Origin: Acidobacteriaceae bacterium
Lineage (GTDB): Bacteria; Acidobacteriota; Terriglobia; Terriglobales; Acidobacteriaceae
Assembly: GCA_003152695.1 (NCBI GenBank)
Contig: PMAT01000084.1
Span: 42,201-106,200, forward strand
Length of the DNA: 64,000 bases
Direction of reading: 5' to 3'
Every line of letters starts with the position of its first letter. Position 1 is the first letter of the stretch. Shown here piece by piece: positions 55,045 through 64,000 of the stretch. The translations under genes were made by a program, and so were the position numbers. Under the pieces are notes generated by a model that was not told the origin of the DNA, did no database searches, and saw only the letters and a list, made by a program, of their open reading frames with translations.

Positions 55045-55884
55045 GTGTCCATAATGGATCTTCGCCAAATCGCCCCAAATCTCGAGCTTACTCAAGATGG
55101 CTGGTGGACTTCGCATACGCTGTCCGATGTAGCATACCCGGACGAAGGAAACGCTTTATGCTTCGCGATCGAAGACTCATCCTTCTGGTTCCAGCACCGA
55201 AATCGTTGCATTCTCCAAGCGATGAGACACTTCCCCCCGCCCGGCACCCTCTTCGATATCGGCGGAGGTAATGGCTGTGTCGCGCAGGCCATCCAGGACT
55301 CCGGGCAAGAAGTGGTCCTCGTGGAACCGGGACTTATTGGAGTTCAAAACGCTCTGAAGCGGGGCATCAGGCACGTTGTGCGCGCGACGTTGGAGGATGT
55401 CGGCGTGTTGGCCGAAACTATTCCAGCGGTGGGCTTGTTTGATGTCATCGAGCACATCCGGAATGACTTCGGCTTTATGGCAAGAATCAATCGGCTTCTC
55501 ACATCTGGGGGGAGAGTGTATATCACTGTCCCGGCTTACGGTTGGCTCTGGTCCCATGAAGATGTCATGGCGGGGCACTCGCGTCGATATACGATCAATA
55601 CACTGGGGCGGCTCCTGGAAGACTCAGGTTATACCGTCGATTTCGCAACCTACTTTTTTAGTTTTCTTCCGCTTCCAATTCTCTTTTGCCGTGTACTTCC
55701 CTACCACCTTGGGTTTGCACCCAAGACGACCTCTTCGGATGCCCTTCGCTCCGACCACAAGCCAAGAAGTCCTCGGGTCGCCCAGATTCTCGAGAAGCTC
55801 ACTCACCGGGAATTGTCCAGAATTGCTGAACAACGCCCTCTCGCGTGGGGAGGAAGCTGCTTGGTTGTCGCTCGCAAGCGCTAA
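55045..55884 (+). CDS. Class I SAM-dependent methyltransferase
   Basis: GTLFDIGGGNGCVAQAIQDSGQEVVLVEPG, GLFDVIEHIRNDFGFMARINRLLTSGGRVYITVPAYGWLWSHEDVMAGHSRRYT. Confidence 0.88.
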   Translation: MSIMDLRQIAPNLELTQDGWWTSHTLSDVAYPDEGNALCFAIEDSSFWFQHRNRCILQAMRHFPPPGTLFDIGGGNGCVAQAIQDSGQEVVLVEPGLIGVQNALKRGIRHVVRATLEDVGVLAETIPAVGLFDVIEHIRNDFGFMARINRLLTSGGRVYITVPAYGWLWSHEDVMAGHSRRYTINTLGRLLEDSGYTVDFATYFFSFLPLPILFCRVLPYHLGFAPKTTSSDALRSDHKPRSPRVAQILEKLTHRELSRIAEQRPLAWGGSCLVVARKR

Positions 55885-55919
55885 ACTGCCCGCGATTTTC
55901 CGCGGACGCTGTGGCGGCA

Positions 55920-55955
55920 CGCTCCAGCACGCTTTGGCGCGGAGAGCTTGTACGG
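55920..55955. repeat. 36-nt direct repeat, copy 2
   Basis: CGCTCCAGCACGCTTTGGCGCGGAGAGCTTGTACGG. Confidence 0.85.
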
Positions 55956-55999
55956 TCACTGGGCCGCCAGGATATGTTGGGTTAATATAAGCTTTGGAT

Positions 56000-57202
56000 A
56001 TGATCAGCGAAGTCTTGCGAGCGCAGCCAATCTTGATCGACGGCGCCCCGGACGGAATCCGGGCTCTCCGATCACATTGGGAGGCTGGGGAGACGTTCGC
56101 TTATATTCCAGCGAAGAGCCCCGTTTCAAGCAGCTGGGTGGCCCGATGTTTGAGCTATCTTCCGGAGGAATATCGAAACGGTCATTTCTGCCTTCTTACA
56201 TCGGGCAGTACAGGAACTCCCAAGCTGGTGGTTGGCCGGAAGGAGCGCTCCGAACGCCTGTCCACTGTATTGCATCAGGTGCAGCAGAGCGAACCTGTGC
56301 AGGAGACGATCGTGTCTCTTCCGTTGACCTATTGCTATGCTTTTGTGAATCAGTGGCTCTGGTCGCATGTGATGGGCCGCCGGCTAATTGCGACACCGGG
56401 TTTCGGCCAGCCGGATGTGGTACTCGGAGCATTGCAGAATGCCGTGGACGCTATGCTTTGCCTGGTTGGACCGCAGGCAGCTTTGCTGGAACAAATGTTC
56501 GGTGAGAAATCTTTCCCGGGAATCATCCGTCTTCACTTTGCGGGTAGTCGATTTCCACAGGAAAGGATTCCCCTGTTGCGCAAGATGTTCCCCAACGCGA
56601 CGATCTTTAATAACTACGGCTGCGCAGAAGCCATGCCCAGACTTACCTTGCGAGCCGCCGATGATGGCGACGACGCCAGGGATATAGGGCTTCCCTTGCC
56701 GGGAGTGCAGTTAAAGAGCAGCGAAAGCGGCGATCTTCTTTTCTTAAGTGACTACCGGTGTGTTGCCCAGATCGATGCGGCGGGATTCCGCGCCATCGCC
56801 GACGAGGAGTGGGTTCCGAGCGGCGACCTCGCGCAGCAGCGCGATGACAGTCATTGGCAGCTCCTGGGTCGTCGCGGGGAGGTCTTCAAGCGTTATGGTG
56901 AGAAGATCGCCGTGCCGCAGATTCTGGCGACGGTGAATGAACACTGGAAGGGGCAGGTGGCCTACTACCGTGACGAAGATGGGGCCGGCGAAGACGGTTA
57001 TGTGCTGGTTCTCTGCCCTATTCCCGCTGAAGATGACGTACGATTGCTGCTGCGAGCGCTTCGCACAAGCCATCCCCGTAGCCATTGGCCGTTGCGGATT
57101 GAAAGTACAGCCTCCCTTCCCTTGCTGGCAAACGGAAAGGTAAATGGCCTTGCGCTGAGAGATATCGAGGGTAAGTCCTTGCACTGGCGGCAAAGAATTT
57201 AA
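56000..57202 (+). CDS. AMP-binding acyl ligase (acyl-ACP/CoA synthetase-like)
   Basis: FCLLTSGSTGTPKLVVGRKE (adenylate-forming P-loop), FNNYGCAEAMPRLTLR, WVPSGDLAQQRDDSHWQLLGRRGEVFKRYGEKIAV. Confidence 0.85.
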   Translation: MISEVLRAQPILIDGAPDGIRALRSHWEAGETFAYIPAKSPVSSSWVARCLSYLPEEYRNGHFCLLTSGSTGTPKLVVGRKERSERLSTVLHQVQQSEPVQETIVSLPLTYCYAFVNQWLWSHVMGRRLIATPGFGQPDVVLGALQNAVDAMLCLVGPQAALLEQMFGEKSFPGIIRLHFAGSRFPQERIPLLRKMFPNATIFNNYGCAEAMPRLTLRAADDGDDARDIGLPLPGVQLKSSESGDLLFLSDYRCVAQIDAAGFRAIADEEWVPSGDLAQQRDDSHWQLLGRRGEVFKRYGEKIAVPQILATVNEHWKGQVAYYRDEDGAGEDGYVLVLCPIPAEDDVRLLLRALRTSHPRSHWPLRIESTASLPLLANGKVNGLALRDIEGKSLHWRQRI

Positions 57203-57451
57203 ATGACCAATGTCGAGAAATTGAAGGATCTTGTGGTGGAAGTGTTTCTCATTGATCCGTCTGAATTTCATCTTGATCTCCGGCGAGAGCAGGTAGAGAC
57301 GTGGGATTCGCTAGGGGTGGTGTCACTTGCCGTGGGTGTCGAGGAAACCTTTGGATGTCATTTCACCCAGGAAGAAGCTCTCGGCCTGAAAAGCGTGGGA
57401 GACGTCATAACTGTCCTGGAACACCACGGAATCTCGTTTCGTGAAGTCTGA
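57203..57451 (+). CDS. Acyl carrier protein-like
   Basis: 82 aa; VETWDSLGVVSLAVGVEETFGCHFTQEEALGLKSVGDVITVLEHH, with DSL phosphopantetheine site. Confidence 0.9.
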   Translation: MTNVEKLKDLVVEVFLIDPSEFHLDLRREQVETWDSLGVVSLAVGVEETFGCHFTQEEALGLKSVGDVITVLEHHGISFREV

Positions 57452-58334
57452 GGTAGAAACCTACGCGGTCTGGGCCGGCGCCAGCGTAGCAGAACTGGCG
57501 CATCAACGGTGGCCTGGGCCAGCGATCTCGTCCTTCGAAGAAATTCCTGAGAACTGCCGAGGACTAGTCGTGGTGGGCGGTGGCCGCATGATGGATGAGG
57601 CCAAGTACTTCCGTGCCCGTAAGCGTGGGGGCATGCGTCTGGTGGTTGTGCCGTCGCTGTGGGGTAGCGGCGCAGAACGTTCGCCCATCGTGGTGCTCAA
57701 CCGGGACGGGGCCAAGCACATCGAAATCGACCCTGCCTTCCTGCCGGATGAGGTTATTTACTGGCCTGAATTGTTGCTGAGCGTATCGCCTGAGCGCGCT
57801 GGGCAGGCCTGCGGCGATGTCTGGTCGCATGCGCTGGAAGCGTTTTTGTCTCCCCTCAGCGGGGAAGAAATGCAAAGCGAGTTGGCGTCGCTTATAAACG
57901 AGCTGTTGCAGCTACCTCTAATCACGGACGTCAGATGGTTCGACGCGAGCGCGCGTGCCTGCGTACTGCAAGTCAAGACTTCGGTCGGTCTGGTGCACGG
58001 CATCGCACACATTCTAGAAGCGCAGATGACAACGCAATATCCGTCAGATGGTTGGGGGCATGCCAAATTGTGCTCGGTCTTTTTGTTGCCGGTGATGGAC
58101 TTCAATCGGAAGAATTCGTGCAAGTGGGTAGAACGCGCTGCTAAATATGCCATCGACGAATCCGGTGTTTGGGCGGTGCTGAAAGCGCTCCATGAAAGCG
58201 GGGCATACCGTCAAGCGCTTCCTGTGCTGCGAGAATGCTGGTCGCGGATCCTGCGCGATCCCTGCACGCGAACCAACGGGACGCTGGTGCGGCCGCAGGC
58301 AATCAGGTTTTTCGAGGAGTGGTCAAGCCGGTGA
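57441..58334 (+). CDS. Iron-containing alcohol dehydrogenase-like protein
   Basis: LVVVGGGRMMDEAKYFRARKRGGMRLVVVPSLWGSGAERSPIVVL...CGDVWSHALEAFLS...GLVHGIAHILEA...GWGHAKLCSVFLLPVM. Confidence 0.7.
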   Translation: MKSEVETYAVWAGASVAELAHQRWPGPAISSFEEIPENCRGLVVVGGGRMMDEAKYFRARKRGGMRLVVVPSLWGSGAERSPIVVLNRDGAKHIEIDPAFLPDEVIYWPELLLSVSPERAGQACGDVWSHALEAFLSPLSGEEMQSELASLINELLQLPLITDVRWFDASARACVLQVKTSVGLVHGIAHILEAQMTTQYPSDGWGHAKLCSVFLLPVMDFNRKNSCKWVERAAKYAIDESGVWAVLKALHESGAYRQALPVLRECWSRILRDPCTRTNGTLVRPQAIRFFEEWSSR

Positions 58335-59371
58335 GCGCTCTTTTAGACAGGCCGGTGTATGGACCGCGTGAGGACGGAGAATTTCTGTCTGAAATGGAGC
58401 AACTCACTTTGCATCACCTCGCCGGCTGCAAACTCTACAAGCAGATTTGGAGGGGGTGGCAAAGTGGCGGAGGAGTCGCCGGTCTCCCCTTCTTGCATGT
58501 GGGCCTGTTCAAACGTTTGCTGTTTTGTACCGACGGCTTGGCCCACGAGCGCATACTTCAATCGTCTTCCACTATCAGTTCGCAGCCTAGTCAGATCATC
58601 CTCGACAAGATCAGCTCGCAGTTGCAGTCGCGTAGTGCGCTAGCCATCCTGAAGGACTTCGTCGGGGAACGGAAGAGGCCCTTGCTGATTTTGGATGACA
58701 GCAAGTCCCTGCGCCAGCGTGGAACCGTGTCGGCAAGGATGGCCGCAGCCCTGAGCCTGAGTCCGTTGGCGACTTCAATGCATTTTTTGCTAGCTGATGC
58801 CGGCCGCCCGGAAAGCATGAAATGGGATGATCTGCGCAGTGCATTGGCCGCTAACCGGGAATTTCTGATCTACGGCTCTACCTGGCTGTTGTGGCTCTCC
58901 TGGGGAGCAGGCAGCATGCCAGAAGATATTCGCCGGCAACTTCAATCCAAGCGGATTCACTTCGTGCACAGTGGAGGCTGGAAAAAGCTGGAACATCTTC
59001 GGGTAAACCGCGAAGAGTTCGACACCCGTTTGACGCGTGAATTGCAGCCGGGGAGCGGTGTGGTGGATTACTACGGCTTGGTTGAGCAAGTCGGCGTAAT
59101 CTATCCGCTATGTGAACACGGATTCCGGCATGTGCCGATCTGGGCGGATGTTCTTGTGCGAGACCCTTATACGCTCCAAGCCGTGGAGGATCAGATCGGG
59201 CAGATCCAACTGATGAACACGCTGGCACATGGCGCGCCCTATCATTCGGTGCTCTCCGAGGATGTTGGCAGCATCATAAGCGGCCCCTGTCCCTGCGGAC
59301 GTTCGGGGAAACGCTTTGAACTACTCGGACGCATACCGCAGGCCGAAGTGCGAGGCTGCGCCAATGTGTAA
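58331..59371 (+). CDS. LuxE-like acyl-protein synthetase
   Basis: LTLHHLAGCKLYKQIWRGW...FLHVGLFKRLLFCTD...LQSSSTISSQPSQIILDKISSQLQSRSALAILKDFVGERKRPLLILD; GTG overlaps ADH stop. Confidence 0.8.
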   Translation: MSALLDRPVYGPREDGEFLSEMEQLTLHHLAGCKLYKQIWRGWQSGGGVAGLPFLHVGLFKRLLFCTDGLAHERILQSSSTISSQPSQIILDKISSQLQSRSALAILKDFVGERKRPLLILDDSKSLRQRGTVSARMAAALSLSPLATSMHFLLADAGRPESMKWDDLRSALAANREFLIYGSTWLLWLSWGAGSMPEDIRRQLQSKRIHFVHSGGWKKLEHLRVNREEFDTRLTRELQPGSGVVDYYGLVEQVGVIYPLCEHGFRHVPIWADVLVRDPYTLQAVEDQIGQIQLMNTLAHGAPYHSVLSEDVGSIISGPCPCGRSGKRFELLGRIPQAEVRGCANV

Positions 59372-60542
59372 GCACCTGCATCGCTTTTCGAGTTTCCGCG
59401 GAGCAGTGGTGGTATCGTTGCCGTTCGATCTGGATGAGTTGATCGGTGCATGGAGTGGCCTTCGCAGTTCTATGCGCAAAGCGGTTCCAAATGAGTTCAG
59501 CCGTGACGAATGGGCATACCTGATCAACTTTCTGTCACCGGAACAACTCAAACGGCCCTACTACGAGGCCTTTGGCGCTCCTGCTGACGCTGACGGGAAA
59601 GTCAGCGGCCTCGCGCGTCCGCGCGGTACGGTCGCAGTGTGGCTTCCCAACAATGTCAGTCTGCTCGGACCATTGACTCTGATCCTGCTCACGCTCACTG
59701 GCAACCGGCTGCTCTTGAAGGGAGGATCGCGAAGTGATGATCTCACCGGCGCGTTCCTTAATTTTTGCCGCGCGCATTTGACCGATGGAACCTTGCAGGA
59801 GCTTCTGGAGCGGCAGGTGCAGTATGAAATTTTTCAGCGCGGAGATGAGCGTCAAGCGGCGATGGTGGAAGAAGCCGATGTGCGAGTAGTGTTCGGATCC
59901 GAGGAAGCAGCCGCTGTGATTCATAGCTCCGGAAACCCGGTAAAGAGCATTGGGTTCTCGTTTGTGGACCGTCAGTCGCAGGTGTGGATTGAACCGGAGG
60001 CGGCAAGCGACGAGGTGCTGCGTAATCTGATCCAGGTGTTTGCGATCTATGGCCAGGCCGGTTGTACTTCGCCACGCCGGGTGGTGATACTGGAAGGAAC
60101 CGAGCGGCAAGCCAGGCAATTGCGTGATCGGGTTCTCGCGTTGTGGCCGGAAGTACTGCGGCTTAAGCCCTCGATGCATATCGCCTCTGCCAACACTCTG
60201 GCTCTGCAATGGGCGGAGGCCTCCGGTTGGGATGCGGCAGCGGCAGCCAATCGGGCTGCCGTCATCGGAATAGGCCCGATCAGCCTGGAGCCTATCGATT
60301 CCCCTCTGTTTCTACCCATCTCCAGCTCCAGCCTGAAAAACGCTATCGAGCATCTGCCAGCGAATATACAGACGTTGGGCCACGCGTTTGTGGCACCGTC
60401 GGATGTTCGATGGCTCGAGATCGCAGCCAGTACCAAGATCAAGCGCTTGGTGCCGCTTGCTCGCATGCACCATTTCGGTCCCCTGTGGGATGGAGAGCAT
60501 TTCTGGCGGCAGTGCTTTGAGGAAGTGGAAGTGGATCTATGA
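59364..60542 (+). CDS. LuxC-like acyl reductase
   Basis: GTVAVWLPNNVSLLGPLTLILLTLTGNRLLLKGGSRSDDLTGAFLNFC...VFAIYGQAGCTSPRRVVILEGT (catalytic Cys context); ATG 59364 overlaps LuxE stop. Confidence 0.8.
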   Translation: MCKHLHRFSSFRGAVVVSLPFDLDELIGAWSGLRSSMRKAVPNEFSRDEWAYLINFLSPEQLKRPYYEAFGAPADADGKVSGLARPRGTVAVWLPNNVSLLGPLTLILLTLTGNRLLLKGGSRSDDLTGAFLNFCRAHLTDGTLQELLERQVQYEIFQRGDERQAAMVEEADVRVVFGSEEAAAVIHSSGNPVKSIGFSFVDRQSQVWIEPEAASDEVLRNLIQVFAIYGQAGCTSPRRVVILEGTERQARQLRDRVLALWPEVLRLKPSMHIASANTLALQWAEASGWDAAAAANRAAVIGIGPISLEPIDSPLFLPISSSSLKNAIEHLPANIQTLGHAFVAPSDVRWLEIAASTKIKRLVPLARMHHFGPLWDGEHFWRQCFEEVEVDL

Positions 60543-61234
60543 TCAGGCTGCACGAATTCAACACGCAATGGTGGGGACAGCCGGCCGGGATCATAGATGA
60601 CAGCGCGTTCTTTAGCATGCCCGCGGAGGCCCAGCAGCTTGCCCTTGCACCATTTCGTTGGGCTGAGTTCAAGTCGCGATTCAAGAATGCCCCGTCGCTC
60701 AGTGCTTTGCAGCGAGCCGGCTTTTTTCAGATCGACACGCAAGAGGAGTTCCGCATTGCTTTGAAGAACGGCCCTCTAAGCCCGTGTGATCGGCCGCTGG
60801 AGGTTCGCTTCGCCGATGAACAGCCGTTTGAAGTTCGCAATAGCGACTTTGCCTCGTTTGAACACGAACGGTACAGGCACCTCCTCGGTTGCACCGAGGA
60901 GCTAATCAATGCTCGTTATGGGCAATGGGCGCGCTCCCTGGTACGCGAGTATCCAAAGACCTGCCTCGAAGTGTGCGCGGATGGAGCAACACAATTCTGG
61001 TTTTTGTCGCGGCCCGAGGCGAATGGGCTCAACCTTACCCTCGCGATGGTTCGCAGAGAGGCAGAGATCTCTGGCTTCTTACTGTTCGAGAAAGCGCTTG
61101 CGGCATACGCGGCGCGCGGACATCGGATAGGCTTCGCGAGTTTTAGTGTTTTAAATACTGCCGTCCACAATATCTATGCAAAACTGGGAGCGCACTTTCT
61201 GCCTCCAACCGGGATCTGGTTATGGGTTCAATAG
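60539..61234 (+). CDS. GNAT-like acyltransferase (WecD-like)
   Basis: C-terminal GNAT pattern SGFLLFEKALAAYAARGHRIGFASFSVLNTAVHNIYAKLGAHFLPPTGIWLW; ATGA overlap with LuxC stop. Confidence 0.6.
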   Translation: MIRLHEFNTQWWGQPAGIIDDSAFFSMPAEAQQLALAPFRWAEFKSRFKNAPSLSALQRAGFFQIDTQEEFRIALKNGPLSPCDRPLEVRFADEQPFEVRNSDFASFEHERYRHLLGCTEELINARYGQWARSLVREYPKTCLEVCADGATQFWFLSRPEANGLNLTLAMVRREAEISGFLLFEKALAAYAARGHRIGFASFSVLNTAVHNIYAKLGAHFLPPTGIWLWVQ

Positions 61235-61417
61235 GTTCGGCGTGAATATAGGTTTTCGCAACGGCCCTCTCAGTACCTATATACTAATGGCCTCGACGCG
61301 GTGATTGTTTTTCAGGAGCGACATTCAGTCCTGAAGCTGGTTGGGCTGTGTCTCATCCTTAATAGGAATGCTATTACTGACGCGATCAAGAGCTAACAGC
61401 AGTCCCCTGGAGCAAGG

Positions 61418-62425
61418 GTGAACGAGAAGCCGGATGTGTCGGTCATCGTGCCGGTGTACAACGGCGAGCAGACGTTGCCGGAGTTGGTAGAACGTTTGCA
61501 GGTGGTCCTGTCCGATTGTTGCCGGCAGTTCGAATTAGTGTTGGTCAATGACGGCAGCCCAGATGGAAGTTGGACCACCATCTGCCGCCTGGCGAAGGAG
61601 TATGCGTGGGTGCGCGGTATCAACCTGGCGCGCAATTACGGACAGCATAATGCCCTACTCTGCGGAATCCGAGCTGCCAGATTTGACCTCCTGGTGACCA
61701 TGGATGACGACCTGCAAAATCCTCCGGAAGAGATCCCGAAGCTCCTACAGAAGCTGGAGGAGGGTTACGACGTAGTTTACGGTGTGCCGCAAAAAGAACA
61801 GCACGGATTTTTGCGCGACCTCTCCTCCCAGTTCACCAAGCTTGCGCTGCGCAGCGCTATGGGAACCGAGATCGCTCGAAATGTTAGCGCTTTCCGTGCT
61901 TTCCGTAAGCGGATCTGCGTCGCATTTCTGCACTTCCAGGGCAGCTTTGTTTCTCTTGACGTCCTCCTGACCTGGGGAACAACCCGATTTGCCGCTCTGC
62001 GCGTGCAGCACGATCCCCGCCCGCGGGGGGTTTCTGGATATTCTGTGGGCAAACTGATTCGGCATGCGTCCAACATGATCACTGGGTTCAGCGTTCTGCC
62101 GCTGCAGGTGGCAAGTGTAGTAGGTTTTGCTTTCACCTTGCTGGGTTTCGTAATCCTCCTCTATGTATTGGGCCGGTACTTTCTGCACGGAAGCCCCGTG
62201 CCAGGGTTTCCTTTCCTGGCATCCACAATCGCGATTTTTTCCGGTGCCCAACTGTTTGCCTTGGGGGTAATCGGCGAATATCTTGCTCGCATACACTTCC
62301 GAACCATGGAGCGTCCCAGCTATGCTGTGCATGACACCACTTGGGTTGAGGAGTATCCAGCCCAACACCAGCAAGAACTGGGTACCCGAAACTCCGTGAA
62401 CCATCCTGCCGGTTTCTCAAGTTGA
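61418..62425 (+). CDS. Family 2 glycosyltransferase (polyprenyl-phosphate glycosyltransferase/ArnC-like)
   Basis: DVSVIVPVYNGEQTLPELVERL, LVLVNDGSPDGSW, LVTMDDDLQNPPEEIPKLLQKLEEGYDVVYG, and two C-terminal TM helices. Confidence 0.9.
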   Translation: MNEKPDVSVIVPVYNGEQTLPELVERLQVVLSDCCRQFELVLVNDGSPDGSWTTICRLAKEYAWVRGINLARNYGQHNALLCGIRAARFDLLVTMDDDLQNPPEEIPKLLQKLEEGYDVVYGVPQKEQHGFLRDLSSQFTKLALRSAMGTEIARNVSAFRAFRKRICVAFLHFQGSFVSLDVLLTWGTTRFAALRVQHDPRPRGVSGYSVGKLIRHASNMITGFSVLPLQVASVVGFAFTLLGFVILLYVLGRYFLHGSPVPGFPFLASTIAIFSGAQLFALGVIGEYLARIHFRTMERPSYAVHDTTWVEEYPAQHQQELGTRNSVNHPAGFSS

Positions 62426-62473
62426 ATCCGTGGATCTTTCGTTCGAAGCTCGAGGAAAGGAGGCGGCAGGCAA

Positions 62474-63613
62474 GTGAATCCTTATAAGATCCCATTCAAC
62501 AAGCCGCAACTGGTTGGCGCCGAACTGCGCTACATGCAGGATGCCATCCAGGGGGGACACATCTCCGGTGACGGACCATACACCAAGAGATGTGAAGGGC
62601 TACTGGAAAAGGAACTGGCTGTCGCGCGAGTTCTTCTGACCACGTCCTGTACGCATGCTCTGGAAATGGCGGCACTCCTGCTCGACATCAGCCCTGGAGA
62701 CGAGGTCATCGTCCCTTCCTTCACCTTCGTCTCCACCGTCAACGCCTTTGTGCTGCGCGGAGCGCGACCGGCGTTTGTAGACATCCGTCCAGACACCCTC
62801 AACCTCGACGAGACGCTGCTCGAGAAATTGATCACGTCGAGAACAAAGGCGATTGTCCCGGTACATTACGCAGGAGTGGCTTGCGAGATGGACGCAATCA
62901 TGTCCATTTCCGCCCGTCACCGCATTGCAGTTGTGGAGGACAACGCCCACGGGCTTTTCGCTCGCTACCATGGCAGGTACACCGGGACTTTCGGAGTTCT
63001 GGCGACCCAGAGTTTTCACGAAACCAAGAACTTCACCTGCGGAGAGGGGGGGGCCCTGCTCATCAATGATCCGCAGCTGCTGGAACGGGCCTTGGTGCTT
63101 CGCGATAAAGGGACCAATCGGAATCGCTTTTTCCGCGGCGAGGTGGATAAGTACACTTGGGTGGACCTCGGTTCAAGCTACGTAGCCAGCGACCTGCAGG
63201 CCGCTTTCCTGTATGCACAACTGGAAGCGCGGCAGCAGATCCAGAGCGCAAGGGAGCGCATTTGGCGAACCTACTGGCGAGGTCTTGATGCGTGGGCAGA
63301 GCAAAACAATGTGCGCCTTCCCGTGGTTCCCTCGCACTGCGAACAGTCGTATCATATGTTCTACTTGCTGCTCCCCTCCCTAGGCCAGCGCCAAGCTTTG
63401 ATCGCCCATCTTAGAGAGCGCGGTATCTTGGCGGTCTTTCATTACGTGCCGCTCCACCTCTCCGGGATGGGCGTCAAATGGAGCGCTGGCAAACACGATT
63501 GTCCGGTCACGGTGGACGTGAGTGAACGGCTACTGCGCCTGCCTTTTTTTACCGGTCTCTCGGAAAACGAGCAGGCCAGTGTCATAGAGGCCATCCTCGA
63601 ATTCAAGATGTAA
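62474..63613 (+). CDS. DegT/DnrJ/EryC1-type sugar aminotransferase (WecE/VioA-like)
   Basis: NPYKIPFNKPQLVGAELRYMQDAIQGGHISGDGPYTKRCEGLLEKEL, TTSCTHALEMAALLLDISPGDEVIVPSFTFVSTVNAFVLRGARPAFVDIRPDTLN, SFHETKNFTCGEGGALL (PLP Lys context). Confidence 0.92.
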   Translation: MNPYKIPFNKPQLVGAELRYMQDAIQGGHISGDGPYTKRCEGLLEKELAVARVLLTTSCTHALEMAALLLDISPGDEVIVPSFTFVSTVNAFVLRGARPAFVDIRPDTLNLDETLLEKLITSRTKAIVPVHYAGVACEMDAIMSISARHRIAVVEDNAHGLFARYHGRYTGTFGVLATQSFHETKNFTCGEGGALLINDPQLLERALVLRDKGTNRNRFFRGEVDKYTWVDLGSSYVASDLQAAFLYAQLEARQQIQSARERIWRTYWRGLDAWAEQNNVRLPVVPSHCEQSYHMFYLLLPSLGQRQALIAHLRERGILAVFHYVPLHLSGMGVKWSAGKHDCPVTVDVSERLLRLPFFTGLSENEQASVIEAILEFKM

Positions 63614-63815
63614 ATGGTGACCGTACTACGGACTTTCGCTGTTTCCGCGTGCAGCGGCTTGGGTGATGTGGAAACATCAACGACCGTCCTGCGCATCTCT
63701 CAAATCTCCGAAGGTCCCGGATCATCGGTTTAGAGAATATAAAAGCCGGGCAGGCCGCGAAAACCCCGTTGAATCTCGTAAATCGGCATCTCTTCTCGTT
63801 TTGATGAGATAACGG

Positions 63816-64000
63816 TCATCGAACTTTGCGGAAGCTGCCTTCTATAAGAAATGCCCCAAGATGCATCTGAGCATGGCAGGCCGCGCACAGTGTGATCAAA
63901 TTCTGTTCCACATCGGCACCTGACTGGCTGCGGAATTTGAGGTGATGCACCTGCAGATGCTGCATGCTACCGCAAGCCTGGGATCGATCGCTGAGTGCCT
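63816..64000 (-). CDS. HNH endonuclease (C-terminal part; continues beyond window)
   Basis: Manual translation ACGSMQHLQVHHLKFRSQSGADVEQNLITLCAACHAQMHLGAFLIEGSFRKVR*, with LQVHH...NLITLCAACH HNH motif. Confidence 0.8.
   Translation of the reverse strand, partial: ALSDRSQACGSMQHLQVHHLKFRSQSGADVEQNLITLCAACHAQMHLGAFLIEGSFRKVR

Overview
The window looks like a chromosomal segment of an Acidobacteria-like genome (inferred from gene content and codon character only; no taxonomic search was possible). From left to right it contains: (1) a hybrid PAS/histidine kinase/receiver, an NtrC-type sigma-54 activator and a Ser/Thr kinase with TolB/WD40-like repeats. (2) A compact putative RiPP/lanthipeptide-like locus at 6.3-10.6 kb: a Cys/Ser/Thr-rich 128-aa precursor, a hairpin attenuator, a HopA1-like putative lyase, and a fused RRE-like/kinase/LanC enzyme with a CCG zinc motif. 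I consider this the best candidate for an undescribed system. (3) A decayed region with transposase, receiver-HTH and other gene remnants plus diverged direct repeats. (4) Two TadE/TadG islands, the second built from eroding tandem duplications. (5) A full Tad/Flp pilus locus on the minus strand with two almost identical Flp pilin genes carried on a ~410-bp direct repeat. (6) A cluster of multi-spanning GT-C-like membrane proteins, including four paralogues of one family and the remnant of a fifth copy. (7) A tightly overlapping operon: acyl-AMP ligase, ACP, Fe-ADH-like, LuxE-like, LuxC-like and GNAT-like, followed by GT2 and a WecE/VioA-type aminotransferase. This suggests an unusual acyl/aldehyde or N-acyl amino-sugar pathway. 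No tRNA, rRNA or CRISPR array was recognised. All family calls come from motif reading, not database searches.
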